The notes: generated by a model not told the origin, from the letters alone. A stretch of DNA of 64,000 nucleotides from Flavobacterium sp. 11 (GCF_002754315.1 NZ_PEFE01000001.1:992001-1056000), one strand, 5' to 3'; counted from the first letter of the stretch, positions 43,473-53,392 are shown. A program made the numbers and translations.

Positions 43473-45551
43473 TTGTTCAAAAAATTCCTTTCTTTTCTTC
43501 TTTTTTTATGCAGTGCCACTGCTATTTTTGGACAAATAAAAAAAGATACTATTGCACTTTCAGAAATCACTTTGAAAGGTTCGCCTATCAAAAATGTGCT
43601 TCAAAATGTTGCTTCCTCCGTTTCAGTGATTACTACAGCTGACATTAATAAAAGTGACGGAATTATATTGACTCCAATTTTAAACAAAATCCCTGGCGTT
43701 ACGATGCAACAAGGCGCTTTCAATACCAACAGGATTACTATTCGTGGTATTGGCGCGCGATCTCAATACGGAACCAATAAAATAAAAGCCTATTTTGATG
43801 GGATTCCATTGAGTTCCGGTGAAGGCGAAACTACTATTGATGATATTGATTTGGCTTCAATCGAAAAAATAGAAATTATAAAAGGACCAAATTCCACCAG
43901 TTTTGGTTCCGGTTTGGGTGGAGTGATTCAGCTGTTTTCAAGAGAGACGCCTTTGCTGGAGTCGTTTGGAAAATCTACGGTCACTTTTGGGAGTTTTGGG
44001 TTGTTGCAACAACGTCTTTCTGCAGGATACAGTGATTCCAAAACGAATGTATTCACAAGTTATACTAATTTACAAAGTGACGGATTTAGAGCCAATAGTT
44101 CCTACAACAGAAAATCATTTAATCTCCACGGCAAACAAAAAATGGGTTCCAAGGGCAGTTTGTCATTTTTGGGAACATTCACTCGATTGAAAGCTTTTAT
44201 TCCGAGTTCTATCAATGAAACGGATTTAAAAAACAATCCTGAAAAAGCAGCTGCTACTTGGGCTGCGGCACAAGGTTTTGAGTCGTATGATAAATTCATG
44301 CTCGGATTAGGGTACGACCATCAATTTTCTGAAAAATGGTCCATGCAAACCAGTGTTTTTTCTAATTTTAAAGACGCTTATGAGCCCAGACCTTTTGATA
44401 TTTTGGATGAAAAAACAAGTGCTGCAGGTTTTCGTTCCAATGTGAATTATAAAGACCGATTGTTTTCTTTGCCGTTTGAACTGAGTTTGGGAACCGAATT
44501 ATTAACGGAAAAGTATGCGTATTCGCTTTTTGAAAATTTGTACCAATCGCAACCGGGGCAAGGAAGTATAAAAGGCGACGAGTTCAGCGCTATCAAACAA
44601 AATCGGAATTACACCAACTACTTTTTACAAATGGAACTTTGGATTTCAGAAAAGCTACATATGGAAACCGGAGTGGCATTAAACACAACCAAATATTCGT
44701 TAGAAGATGTTTTCGAAAATAATTCTGGCGGTAAAAAGATGCCGTTTACATTTGGAAATGTTTGGTCGCCAAGAGTTGGTTTCTCGTATAAAATAAGCAA
44801 TGGAAAAAACATATTTACATCCGTCAGCAAAGGATTTTCGGTTCCATCAGTTGCAGAAACATTAACTCCCGAAGGTCAAATAAACACCGATTTGAAACCA
44901 GAAATAGGTTGGAATTATGAATTGGGATTCAAAGGGAATTGGCTTAAAAATAAAGTATACACCGAAGTAACTTTTTATACCACACAAATTCAAAATTTAT
45001 TGGTGGCACGTCGTACTGACAATGATCAATTTGTAGGGATTAATGCGGGTAGCAGTTCGCATACGGGTTTAGAATTCTTGGTTAATTATACACTTTTAGA
45101 ACTGACCCAACTTCAAATTAAGCCTTATTTTTCAGGTGCGGTGAATAATTTTAAATTTAAAGAATTCTTGGATGGTGATGCTGATTATTCGGGAAACCAA
45201 CTTACGGGCGTTCCCGAAAAGCAATTTAATTTTGGAGTGGATTTGAACACCAAAAATGGATTTAGTGTAAACACGTCTTTCCGAACGATGGGTAAAATTC
45301 CGTTAAATGATTCCAATACAAAATACAGTGAGCGGTATTCGTTGCTCGATATTAAAACGACGTATGTTTTTACGATTCTTAAAATCCTAAAAACAGAGCT
45401 GAATGCCGGAGTCAATAACGCATTGGACACCAAATATGCGGCTAATATTTTGCCTAACGCAGTTGGTTTTGGAAATGCTGCTCCACGTTATTTTTACCCC
45501 GGAAATCCCGTAAATTTTTATGGTGGTTTTTCGGTATCGTATGTTTTTTAG
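43473..45551 (+). CDS. TonB-dependent outer membrane receptor
   Basis: The product is about 692 residues from a TTG at 43473: signal peptide FKKFLSFLLFLCSATAIFGQ, a plug domain (NVASSVSVITTADINKSDG; ITIRGIGARSQYGTNKIKAY; IEIIKGPNSTSFGSGLGG) and a 22-strand-type barrel with the C-terminal end FYGGFSVSYVF. There is no N-terminal carboxypeptidase-like domain, so it looks like a siderophore or metal-complex type receptor rather than a SusC. Starting at the TTG at 43353 would add 40 residues before the signal peptide. Next to it, on the other strand, are a cytochrome c and a sugar dehydrogenase. The ligand is unknown. Confidence 0.92.
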   Translation: MFKKFLSFLLFLCSATAIFGQIKKDTIALSEITLKGSPIKNVLQNVASSVSVITTADINKSDGIILTPILNKIPGVTMQQGAFNTNRITIRGIGARSQYGTNKIKAYFDGIPLSSGEGETTIDDIDLASIEKIEIIKGPNSTSFGSGLGGVIQLFSRETPLLESFGKSTVTFGSFGLLQQRLSAGYSDSKTNVFTSYTNLQSDGFRANSSYNRKSFNLHGKQKMGSKGSLSFLGTFTRLKAFIPSSINETDLKNNPEKAAATWAAAQGFESYDKFMLGLGYDHQFSEKWSMQTSVFSNFKDAYEPRPFDILDEKTSAAGFRSNVNYKDRLFSLPFELSLGTELLTEKYAYSLFENLYQSQPGQGSIKGDEFSAIKQNRNYTNYFLQMELWISEKLHMETGVALNTTKYSLEDVFENNSGGKKMPFTFGNVWSPRVGFSYKISNGKNIFTSVSKGFSVPSVAETLTPEGQINTDLKPEIGWNYELGFKGNWLKNKVYTEVTFYTTQIQNLLVARRTDNDQFVGINAGSSSHTGLEFLVNYTLLELTQLQIKPYFSGAVNNFKFKEFLDGDADYSGNQLTGVPEKQFNFGVDLNTKNGFSVNTSFRTMGKIPLNDSNTKYSERYSLLDIKTTYVFTILKILKTELNAGVNNALDTKYAANILPNAVGFGNAAPRYFYPGNPVNFYGGFSVSYVF

Positions 45552-45573
45552 ATAGAAATCCTAAGCCTGAATT

Positions 45574-46017
45574 TTATTTTTTAATGGCTGCGACTTCTTT
45601 CTCAGTAACGATTTTGGTTTGTTTATTGCTCCAAGAAGTCATGATGTAATTCATGACATCAGCAACTTCCTGATCCGTAAGTCCCATGGCTGGCATGCTG
45701 CTATTGTACTTGATTTTATTGACAACAATTTCGCCACTTTGTCCAAATTTCACAGCAGCAATACTTTGATTTCTTTTGGTTTTCAACCAGTCAGAACCAT
45801 CAAGAGGAGGGAAGTTCTTAGTATCTCCTTTGCCATTTGCGCCATGACATTGCATGCAAAAATCAGCATAGATTTCCTTTCCGGGTGACTGAAATTTTGA
45901 AACAACAGCGGTTTCTTTATTCAATTCAATATAGTTGTCTTGGGAAAATGGGTTTTCAAAAGAGAAGCTTCCCAATATAAACACTCCAAATCCTAAAAAT
46001 AATTTCGTTGTCAACAT
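45574..46017 (-). CDS. Exported c-type cytochrome
   Basis: The product is 147 residues. A signal sequence is followed by one haem site, CMQCHGANGKGD, and a distal Met in SSMPAMGLTDQEV. It is a mono-haem class I cytochrome of the kind that accepts electrons from periplasmic dehydrogenases. It begins three bases after the sugar dehydrogenase gene stop, so the two proteins very likely form an electron-transfer pair. Confidence 0.93.
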   Translation of the reverse strand: MLTTKLFLGFGVFILGSFSFENPFSQDNYIELNKETAVVSKFQSPGKEIYADFCMQCHGANGKGDTKNFPPLDGSDWLKTKRNQSIAAVKFGQSGEIVVNKIKYNSSMPAMGLTDQEVADVMNYIMTSWSNKQTKIVTEKEVAAIKK

Positions 46018-46020
46018 AAT

Positions 46021-47145
46021 TTAATTTGGTATAATTTTGAGTATTCCTTTTCCTTCAACGCCCATATAAATATAGCCATCCGGACCTTGCACCACATTAC
46101 GCACACGACCAATATCGGTTGCAATTTTTTGTCTGCCTATAACTTCATTGCCTTTCAATTTTAGCAATTCAAGATATTGGAATTTTAAAGAACCAACCAA
46201 TAAATGTCCTTTCCAGTCTGGATACTTATCACCGGTCACAAAAGTCATTCCACTTGGAGCGATAGAAGGCAACCAATAATAAATAGGTTTTTCAATACCT
46301 GGTTTTTCGTTTTCTTTACTAATGGTTGTTCCGTCATAATCGATTCCATAAGTAACAATAGGCCATCCGTAATTGACTCCTTTTTTTATGATGTTGATTT
46401 CATCGCCACCCTGAGGACCGTGTTCATGTGCCCAAATTGCTCCTGTTACGGGGTTTTTTGCCATTCCTTGCGGGTTGCGATTCCCATAAGTGTAAATAGC
46501 TTCTTTGGCTCCGGGCTGACCGACAAACGGATTGTCTTTAGGAATGCTTCCGTCGTCATTTAAACGGTATATTTTTCCACCATCGCGTTTAATGTCTTGC
46601 GGATTTACAAAATGTTCGCCACGCTCACCAACAGAGAAATACAAATAACCATCGTTGTCAAATACAATTCGGGAACCAAAATGCTGTCCTTTTGTAGTGT
46701 TGGGCGTAGCTTTATAAAGCGATTCGATTTGTGTCAGACTTCCGTCCAATAATTTTGCTCGAATAAGTTTAGTGTTACCGCCGGTACCTTCACCTTCATC
46801 GGAAGCATACGTCATATAAATCCAACCATTTTTAGCATAATCAGGATGTAAAACGATATCTAACAATCCGCCTTGTCCACGAGAATATACTTTGGGAACA
46901 TTTTTGATTTCGGTTTTTATACCGTTTTTGATATGATACAGAATACCACTTTTTTCCGTAACTAACATTGTTCCGTCTGGCAACCAAGTCATTCCCCACG
47001 GAATTGCAATATCTGAAGCTACGGTTTCAATGGTATAATTTTTCACCTCGTCTTTTATAGAAATATCATTTGGCTTTACTTGTGCTTCGCAACTGAAAGA
47101 GAGAAATGAAAGAATCGAGAGGGAGACTATTATTATTTTTTTCAT
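46021..47145 (-). CDS. PQQ-dependent aldose sugar dehydrogenase-like protein
   Basis: The product is 374 residues from the ATG at 47145: lipoprotein-type signal (ILSFLSFSCEAQ), then the six-bladed propeller of the soluble glucose dehydrogenase/sorbosone dehydrogenase family. Motifs seen: IPWGMTWLPDGTMLVTEKSG, GQGGLLDIVLHPDYA, YGNRNPQGMAKNPVTGAIW and HEHGPQGGDEINII. It would oxidise an aldose in the periplasm and pass electrons to the linked cytochrome c. PQQ synthesis genes are not in the window. The longer frame from 47247 adds 34 residues with no function I can see. Confidence 0.92.
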   Translation of the reverse strand: MKKIIIVSLSILSFLSFSCEAQVKPNDISIKDEVKNYTIETVASDIAIPWGMTWLPDGTMLVTEKSGILYHIKNGIKTEIKNVPKVYSRGQGGLLDIVLHPDYAKNGWIYMTYASDEGEGTGGNTKLIRAKLLDGSLTQIESLYKATPNTTKGQHFGSRIVFDNDGYLYFSVGERGEHFVNPQDIKRDGGKIYRLNDDGSIPKDNPFVGQPGAKEAIYTYGNRNPQGMAKNPVTGAIWAHEHGPQGGDEINIIKKGVNYGWPIVTYGIDYDGTTISKENEKPGIEKPIYYWLPSIAPSGMTFVTGDKYPDWKGHLLVGSLKFQYLELLKLKGNEVIGRQKIATDIGRVRNVVQGPDGYIYMGVEGKGILKIIPN

Positions 47146-47307
47146 GAGTATAATTTTTAATCTTTTAAAGAAAGAAATCTTTTTTAAAGGTAGTAAAAGC
47201 GGATTTAAAAAGACAAATAAGTCTTTAATTTTGCGTAGAATTAACAAAACAAAGCGATTGGATCTCTTTTTTATCGTCAGAATTCAAATTCAAATTTGGA
47301 ATTGGAC

Positions 47308-47340
47308 ATAAAAAAACCACCTAAATAGCTAGGTGGTTTA
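47308..47340 (-). terminator. Terminator of the GH3 gene
   Basis: AAACCACCT and AGGTGGTTT form the stem; on the minus strand a T run follows. It lies 13 bases beyond the GH3 stop. Confidence 0.85.
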
Positions 47341-47352
47341 AATATAATTTGT

Positions 47353-49683
47353 TTATTTCTTGACGCTGTATTTTGCAGTTCTGGCATCTTTGATTACCCC
47401 TTTCCAGTTTAATCCAAAACCAAAATCATACACATTTCCAGTAGCATCTTTATAGGGTGTCATGTCGTGAGGAACGTCTTCCATTTGTTTTTCAACGGTA
47501 GTCATATTCAACGGCATTTGTAAAGGCAACAATCCGGAAGGTTCTGTTTTACCCGAAACAATATCCAATAAAGCTTCTACTTGTACGCCAAATTCTCCCA
47601 CGATTGCATCGACTTCTTTTTCAAATTCTCCAAAAACCATCGGATTAGAAATATTCACAGATACCAATACCGGTTTTCCATTCATCGCTTTCTTCGTTTC
47701 CAGAATGGTGTTTAAATCTGGGTACGAATTTGATTTTGACGTTTTATTCAAATACGAACGGTTGGTAATCGTTGGGTCAATTACAGGATCTCCGGCAGCA
47801 ATACTTTGTGCTCTGGCATCGACTGCGGTATAATCTTTTAATTGCAAACTAATGGGCACATATCCATTTCCACCAGCTTCTCTATCGGCTCTGCTGTATC
47901 CGCCACTTATCGGACTTTTGATAAATACGATGGCAAAATCCGCTTTATTTGGGTCATCGGTTACCGTATAATATTTTTTAATCAATTCTAGATTAACTGG
48001 ATATTCAATTTTTTCTGGTGATGGTTGTCCAAAAAAGTTGATTCCTGCCGGAGTAACTCTTTTTGGGATGTATACCGTCTTACCTTTTGCAATTGGCAAC
48101 GTTTTATTTTGGTTTTTAATCATCACAACCGACTTCAATTGCGCGTCATAACCTGCTTTCATAAAATCAGGTTTTCCCACAATAGCTTTGGTCTCGTTAG
48201 GATCTAAATAGGAGTTTTCGAACAATCCCACTCTGAAAATATTCAAAAGCAAACGAACTGCTGATTGCTCAAAACGCTTGCGCATAAATGATTCTCCGTG
48301 TTCTTTTATACCCATTTGATATGCTTCCAGCACTGGATTGATATCATTATTTCCGCCAAATTGATCCACACCCGCCATTAGGACTTTATAATGTCTTTCG
48401 GCAACACTTAATTTTTCAACACCCCAAGATTTTCCTGAAAAGATATCTGGCTTAGCGCCTTCATCTGCAGTAATTAACCAATCGGTGCAAACGACTCCAT
48501 CATACCCGTATTTGTCTCTTAACAAATCTGTAATAATGTATTTACTGAATCCGTTACCCACATTCTCACCGTATTTTTTATCCTGACCATACGAAATAGT
48601 GTAATACGGCATGACTGCTGAGGCTTTTTTAGTAGCTCCTTTTAACTGAAAAGCACCATCGGTAAAGGGTTTTAAGTGGGTTTCGAAATTATTTCCCGGA
48701 TATACTGCAAATTTTCCATATGCAAAATGTCCATCACGACCTCCTTCTTCCGGACCACCACTTGGCCAGTGCTTAATCATCGCATTGACACTTTGATTTC
48801 CCCATCCTTCATACGCATTAATCGATTTTGGTGATGTTTGAAACCCATCTACATACGCTCTTGCCATATCAGTCGCAAGTTTTGGGTCTTCGCCAAAAGT
48901 ACCCACAAAACGATTCCACCTTGGTTCTGTTGCTAAATCAATCTGTGGCGATAGCGCTGTGGTGATTCCCATGGCTCTGTATTCTTTGGCAGCAATTGCA
49001 CCAAATTGTTCCGTGATAGCGGCATCAAAAGTAGCAGCTAATCCTAGTTCTTCCGGCCATTGTGATATAGCTCCACCGGAACCTGCATTGTATTCGGCAT
49101 CTTTATTAGCTCCATTTCTTGGATCAGAACTGTTGTTGGAAGGGATGCCCATTCCAATACCTTCCACTAATGCTTGTATATTATTATTCCATGTTGCAGC
49201 AACTACTGGACTTTCAACAGATGTCATTAGTACATGGCGTAAATTGTCTTTTGTTAAAAATGCAATTTGCTGATCAGACAAATCAGATGATTTTGCACCA
49301 CTTTTAGAAAATGGTTTTTCATTATAGGTTCCAGTAAACATTCCTGCTTCCTGAGCTGGAATAGCTTGATGCCTGCTGTATAACATTAACCCGGCCATTT
49401 GTTCTACCGTCATTTTAGAGGCAAGATCTTTGGCACGTTCTGCTACCGGTTTTCTCCAATCTTCATAAATATCTAACTTCCCATTTTTGTTGAGGTCTTT
49501 AAAAGCCAAGCCGTCTGCTTGTATAATTTTAATTCCTGATTTTGGAGAATATCCTAATGTTTGTCCTCCTTGGTTTTGAACAATGTTATGGGAGTTTTTA
49601 GGTGTTTCTGTCCATTTTTTTTGGGCATACGTTTGCGTTCCAACAAGTAAAAGTAACGCAGGTAATACAATTCTTTTTTTCAT
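47353..49683 (-). CDS. Glycoside hydrolase family 3 protein
   Basis: The product is 776 residues. Signal peptide (ALLLLVGTQTYAQ), then the N-terminal TIM barrel with AERAKDLASKMTVEQMAGLM, ALSPQIDLATEPRWNRFVGT, the catalytic nucleophile region VVCTDWLITADEG, then the alpha/beta sandwich domain (KSVVMIKNQNKTLPIAKG). It fits exported beta-glycosidases (beta-glucosidase or beta-xylosidase). The exact sugar is not readable. The neighbours (sugar dehydrogenase, cytochrome c, DUF1080) suggest a periplasmic glycoside degradation route. Confidence 0.93.
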   Translation of the reverse strand: MKKRIVLPALLLLVGTQTYAQKKWTETPKNSHNIVQNQGGQTLGYSPKSGIKIIQADGLAFKDLNKNGKLDIYEDWRKPVAERAKDLASKMTVEQMAGLMLYSRHQAIPAQEAGMFTGTYNEKPFSKSGAKSSDLSDQQIAFLTKDNLRHVLMTSVESPVVAATWNNNIQALVEGIGMGIPSNNSSDPRNGANKDAEYNAGSGGAISQWPEELGLAATFDAAITEQFGAIAAKEYRAMGITTALSPQIDLATEPRWNRFVGTFGEDPKLATDMARAYVDGFQTSPKSINAYEGWGNQSVNAMIKHWPSGGPEEGGRDGHFAYGKFAVYPGNNFETHLKPFTDGAFQLKGATKKASAVMPYYTISYGQDKKYGENVGNGFSKYIITDLLRDKYGYDGVVCTDWLITADEGAKPDIFSGKSWGVEKLSVAERHYKVLMAGVDQFGGNNDINPVLEAYQMGIKEHGESFMRKRFEQSAVRLLLNIFRVGLFENSYLDPNETKAIVGKPDFMKAGYDAQLKSVVMIKNQNKTLPIAKGKTVYIPKRVTPAGINFFGQPSPEKIEYPVNLELIKKYYTVTDDPNKADFAIVFIKSPISGGYSRADREAGGNGYVPISLQLKDYTAVDARAQSIAAGDPVIDPTITNRSYLNKTSKSNSYPDLNTILETKKAMNGKPVLVSVNISNPMVFGEFEKEVDAIVGEFGVQVEALLDIVSGKTEPSGLLPLQMPLNMTTVEKQMEDVPHDMTPYKDATGNVYDFGFGLNWKGVIKDARTAKYSVKK

Positions 49684-50007
49684 ATCTTGATTCTTGTTTT
49701 TGGTAATTAAATAGCTAAATTATAGTGGTTTATATTTTGTAATCTTGTTTTTAAAAGGCAAAATTGTAATTGACACTCTTTTTTGTTTCCGTTAAATTTA
49801 CGAAAACGATTTCAAATATAATAAATAATGTGTCACATCAACACAATGATATAAAAAAACATTGTTAAAATACAGCTATAACTGACTCAAAATATAGGTT
49901 TTACGATGGTTATAATAAGTAAAAGGCATTTTGATTATGAGACAAAAACAAAAAAGACCATCAATACCGATAGTCTTTTACGTATTATTTTCTATAATTA
50001 TGAATGC
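49684..50007. other. Intergenic region upstream of the GH3 gene
   Basis: AT-rich with no open frame. It contains the DUF1080 terminator at 49951-49980 and presumably the GH3 promoter on the minus strand. No repeats are seen. Confidence 0.4.
49951..49980 (-). terminator. Terminator of the DUF1080 gene
   Basis: AAAAGACCATC and GATAGTCTTTT form a stem with one mismatch; a T run follows on the minus strand. Confidence 0.75.
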
Positions 50008-50748
50008 TTACTCCAACTCTTTTATTTTGATATTTCTTAAAGATACTCCATTTGCCCAATCCTGAAATGCAATTTTACCGCTAGTTGCTTTTCCAAAAGA
50101 CGGAAATTTTCCCAAATTACTTTCTGCAACTAACTCCTTCCAACGACTGCTCTTCATATCTTCCTGACCCGTTAAAACACCATTTAACCAAAATGTAATT
50201 TGGCCATTTTGTTGAAGGATTCGAGAAGTATTCCATTCACCAAATTTTTTTGACTGTACTTTATTTTTTAATGGAGACAAACTATAAATACAACCGGATA
50301 AGCGCTTTCCATCTTTCAAATTATGGCTTGAGGCATTTGCATTATCCAATAGTTGGTATTCAGGACCAGTTGTCCAGGCTGTTGGAAACTCGGCTGCTTC
50401 CTGAACATTGATAAATACACCGCTATTTCCCCCTTTGGTAATCTTCCACTCAAAAGTCAAATCATAATTATCATAGGCTTTATCTGAAACCAGATCTCCA
50501 CGAACAACTTTTTCTGTATTTGGGTCACATACCAATTCTCCTCCTGCAGCTGACCAAGCCGATTGGATATTTCCTTCATTGTAAAGGTGCCATCCTTTGG
50601 TTGTTTTTCCGTCAAAAAGCAGTGCCCAACCCTCTTTGCTTTCTTCTTCTGTCAGCGTATTTTGATTTTCTATTTTCTGGGAATGGGACAGCAAACTTAT
50701 TGAACACAATAAAATAGCAGACCAAACGGAGAGATTGTTTTGTTTCAT
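50008..50748 (-). CDS. DUF1080 (3-keto-disaccharide hydrolase domain) protein
   Basis: The product is 246 residues with a signal peptide (ILLCSISLLSHSQ). The concanavalin-like fold has the family marks ALLFDGKTTKGWHLYNEG near the start, FEWKITKGGNSGVFINV, TGPEYQLLDNANA and the closing GKIAFQDWANGVSLRNIKIKE. DUF1080 proteins bind or hydrolyse 3-keto-glycosides in the periplasm. It fits the carbohydrate theme of the GH3 and dehydrogenase genes. Confidence 0.93.
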   Translation of the reverse strand: MKQNNLSVWSAILLCSISLLSHSQKIENQNTLTEEESKEGWALLFDGKTTKGWHLYNEGNIQSAWSAAGGELVCDPNTEKVVRGDLVSDKAYDNYDLTFEWKITKGGNSGVFINVQEAAEFPTAWTTGPEYQLLDNANASSHNLKDGKRLSGCIYSLSPLKNKVQSKKFGEWNTSRILQQNGQITFWLNGVLTGQEDMKSSRWKELVAESNLGKFPSFGKATSGKIAFQDWANGVSLRNIKIKELE

Positions 50749-51041
50749 TCTTTTACCTTAAAATTTATTTATAAAATTGATATTCTCTTTTCAAAACTGC
50801 TTTTTGGAAAAACAACTTAAAAAAACCATTTCCAAATATAAAAAAATAATGCTTCGTTAAAACACAAAGAATATTTAAAACAGTATAAGTTTTTTTAGAA
50901 CTCATTAAAAACAAACCTTTTAAAGGTAGATTTTACTTTTTAATGAAATCTGATGGTTTTCGAATTATGCCGAATTAAAAGGAAGCCTTTAAATCATTCT
51001 TTTTTAATCGTATTTTTATCCGTGTAATAATAAAAGGCGGT

Positions 51042-51605
51042 ATGGAAGAAATTTTAAGAAGACAAATTGAGAAAATTGTACCATTAACAGATGATGAATT
51101 TCAATTGGTGCTCTCTCACTTTTCTGTTGGTAAGTATAAAAAACATCAATACATTGTCCAACAGGAAAATCCTGTTCCGTATGTTCATTTTGTTGTAAAA
51201 GGGCTGTTGAAATCTTTTTATATAGACAAATCAGGTAAAAGCCATATTTTGCAATTCGCCATGGAAGATTGGTGGATAACGGATAATCAGGGTTTTTATA
51301 ATAACCAGAATGCCACACTCAATATTGACTGCTTAGAAGATGCACAAACCTATTACATTACTCTTGATGATAGAGAAAAGCTGTGTGCCGAGTTGCAGAA
51401 AATGGAATTCTTCTTTTTGCAAAAAATGACAGCTGGTAATATTGCGCTTCAAAACCGAATTCTATCACTGATGAGTAAGAATTCAGAGGAACGATACACG
51501 CAATTTATCCAGTTATATCCAGATTTGATTCACCGCATTCCTAAAACTTTGATAGCATCTTATCTTGGTATTTCAAGAGAAACATTGAGTCGCTTGTCGC
51601 ATTGA
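51042..51605 (+). CDS. Crp/Fnr family transcription regulator
   Basis: The product is 187 residues. A cyclic-nucleotide-binding-like beta roll (residues 25-115: KKHQYIVQQENPVPYVHFVV) is followed by a helix and a C-terminal helix-turn-helix with PKTLIASYLGISRETLSRL. It has no Fnr cysteines. The protein ends right after the recognition helix, so the wing is short, as in many Bacteroidota Crp-like regulators. It probably controls the SDR gene 95 bases downstream. Confidence 0.9.
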   Translation: MEEILRRQIEKIVPLTDDEFQLVLSHFSVGKYKKHQYIVQQENPVPYVHFVVKGLLKSFYIDKSGKSHILQFAMEDWWITDNQGFYNNQNATLNIDCLEDAQTYYITLDDREKLCAELQKMEFFFLQKMTAGNIALQNRILSLMSKNSEERYTQFIQLYPDLIHRIPKTLIASYLGISRETLSRLSH

Positions 51606-51700
51606 TGTGATATAGGTCACAAGTTTTCTGTGAGGTATGTCCTTTATAATCCATAGAATGTTTTCGAATTTTGTACTTCATAAAATTTTAAAATAGAATT

Positions 51701-52768
51701 ATGGAAAATATAGCGTTAGTCGTTGGAGCGACCGGAATAACGGGTAGCAATCTCGCAGAAAAACTTATTGCCAAAGGCTGGACGACTTTCGGTTTAGCCA
51801 GAAACCCAAGAAAAGACATAGAAAACCTTCAGCCAGTTGCTGCAGATCTTTTGGATTTGGAGAATTTAAAAATAGCTTTAAAAGATATTTCTCCCACACA
51901 CATTTACATCACAAGTTGGATGCGTCAGGACTCTGAAGCCGAAAACATACGCGTGAACAGCTTAATGGTCAGAAATCTTCTTGAAGCATTATCGTCTAAA
52001 AATTCAGTGCAACACGTAGCGCTTGTTACAGGACTGAAACATTATCTTGGGCCGTTTGAGGCTTACGCCAAAGAAGGATTTTTGCCTGAAACTCCACTTA
52101 GGGAAGAGCAACCGCGTCTTGAAATAGAGAATTTTTATTATGCTCAAGAAGATGAAGTGTATGCCGCTGCAGCGCGAGATAGTTTTACATGGAGCATTCA
52201 CCGCCCGCATACGGTTATAGGAAAAGCGGTAGGCAACTTAATGAATCTGGGCACTACGCTTGCAGTATATGCCAGCATTTGTAAAGAAACAGGAAAGCCA
52301 TTTCAGTGGCCGGGTTCGGCAGCACAGTGGAATGGACTTTCAGATGTTACGGATGCCAGAGTATTGGCAGAACATTTAATATGGGCTTCCACTACAGAAG
52401 CGGCTCGTAACGAAGCATTCAATGTAGTAAATGGAGATTTTTTTCGTTGGAAATGGCTTTGGAAAAAAATAGCAGCATCATTCGGGATTGAAGCAATAGG
52501 GTACGATGGCACGATTCATCCACTAGAAGAACAAATGAAAAATGAAGCTCCGGTTTGGAAAAACATTGCCGTTCAATATGCGCTTGAAGAGTCTGATTTA
52601 AACAAGTTGGCTTCTCCGTGGCATACTGATCTTGACTTAGGGCGACCAATTGAAGTCATGACGGATATGTCTAAAAGTCGTAAACTCGGATTTCCTGTTT
52701 TTCAAAGAACGGAAGATTCCTTTTACGATTTGTTTGAACAGCTTCGTATGGACCGATTAATTCCGTAG
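51701..52768 (+). CDS. PRISE-like short-chain reductase
   Basis: The product is 355 residues. It begins with a Rossmann NAD(P) motif (VVGATGITGSNLAEKL) and NADPH-type basic residues (ARNPRK). Further motifs, ALVTGLKHYLGPFEAYA and NFYYAQED, correspond to the catalytic Lys and Tyr regions of the PRISE group (progesterone 5-beta-reductase/iridoid synthase-like SDRs), which reduce activated enones. The physiological substrate in bacteria is unknown. The gene is next to a Crp-like regulator and ends at a bidirectional terminator. Confidence 0.85.
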   Translation: MENIALVVGATGITGSNLAEKLIAKGWTTFGLARNPRKDIENLQPVAADLLDLENLKIALKDISPTHIYITSWMRQDSEAENIRVNSLMVRNLLEALSSKNSVQHVALVTGLKHYLGPFEAYAKEGFLPETPLREEQPRLEIENFYYAQEDEVYAAAARDSFTWSIHRPHTVIGKAVGNLMNLGTTLAVYASICKETGKPFQWPGSAAQWNGLSDVTDARVLAEHLIWASTTEAARNEAFNVVNGDFFRWKWLWKKIAASFGIEAIGYDGTIHPLEEQMKNEAPVWKNIAVQYALEESDLNKLASPWHTDLDLGRPIEVMTDMSKSRKLGFPVFQRTEDSFYDLFEQLRMDRLIP

Positions 52769-52793
52769 TTGTCGAAACTAAAGTAGTGCGCAT

Positions 52794-52833
52794 AAAAAAG
52801 GGTTTCAATATTTATTTCTTGAAACCCTTTTTA
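52794..52833. terminator. Bidirectional rho-independent terminator
   Basis: AAAAGGGTTTCAA and TTGAAACCCTTTT form a 13-base stem between the convergent SDR and Dabb genes. Confidence 0.9.
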
Positions 52834-52876
52834 GTTTTGTTTTTCTTGTGTTGGCAACAGCCAACACCTTCAATAT

Positions 52877-53269
52877 TTATACATCTATAGCATCATAAAC
52901 CACTACTTTTTCCCATAAATGAGAACAGTTCTTTATAAAATCCTGATGAATAGGATGGTCCTGATATATTTTTTGTCCGGCTTCATCATCAAAAAACATC
53001 AGCTCTGAAACATCCCAAGAAGTGTCTACAACTTCCCGTTTCTCGGTCGAAGCTAAAACGCCCACGTGAATTTGACGAATCGTTGGAATTCCCGCCAAAG
53101 TTTTCAAACCAGTAATCAATTGTTGTCTATCAGCTTCTGATTGTGGGTTCTTTAACCAAAAAAATACATGGTGCAACAAGAATTTTTTCTTTGGACGCAT
53201 TGCAAAGCCCATAATACCTGCAACTCCAAATAAAGCTGCGGAACCTATAAATCTTCTTCGTATCATCAT
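52877..53269 (-). CDS. Dabb (stress-responsive A/B barrel) domain protein
   Basis: The product is 130 residues. A twin-arginine-like signal (MMIRRRFIGSAALFGVAGIM) precedes the Dabb domain, which has the family pattern KFLLHHVFFWLKNP, GLKTLAGIPTIRQIHVG and the final FIKNCSHLWEKVVVYDA. Dabb domains form small dimeric ferredoxin-like folds; function is mostly unknown. It lies between terminators on both sides, so it is a single-gene unit. Confidence 0.9.
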   Translation of the reverse strand: MMIRRRFIGSAALFGVAGIMGFAMRPKKKFLLHHVFFWLKNPQSEADRQQLITGLKTLAGIPTIRQIHVGVLASTEKREVVDTSWDVSELMFFDDEAGQKIYQDHPIHQDFIKNCSHLWEKVVVYDAIDV

Positions 53270-53356
53270 TAATTTATTTTTAATAAGGTAAATATCGAAA
53301 TTTTAAAAATATAAAAGAAAAATAACTCTTTTTATTTGTTTGAATAGCCTTGCATA

Positions 53357-53392
53357 AAAAAAGGTTTCAAGATACTCTCTTGAAACCTTTTG
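53357..53392 (-). terminator. Terminator of the outer membrane protein gene
   Basis: AAAGGTTTCAAGA pairs with TCTTGAAACCTTT; a T run follows on the minus strand. It closes the gene ending at 53417. Confidence 0.9.
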
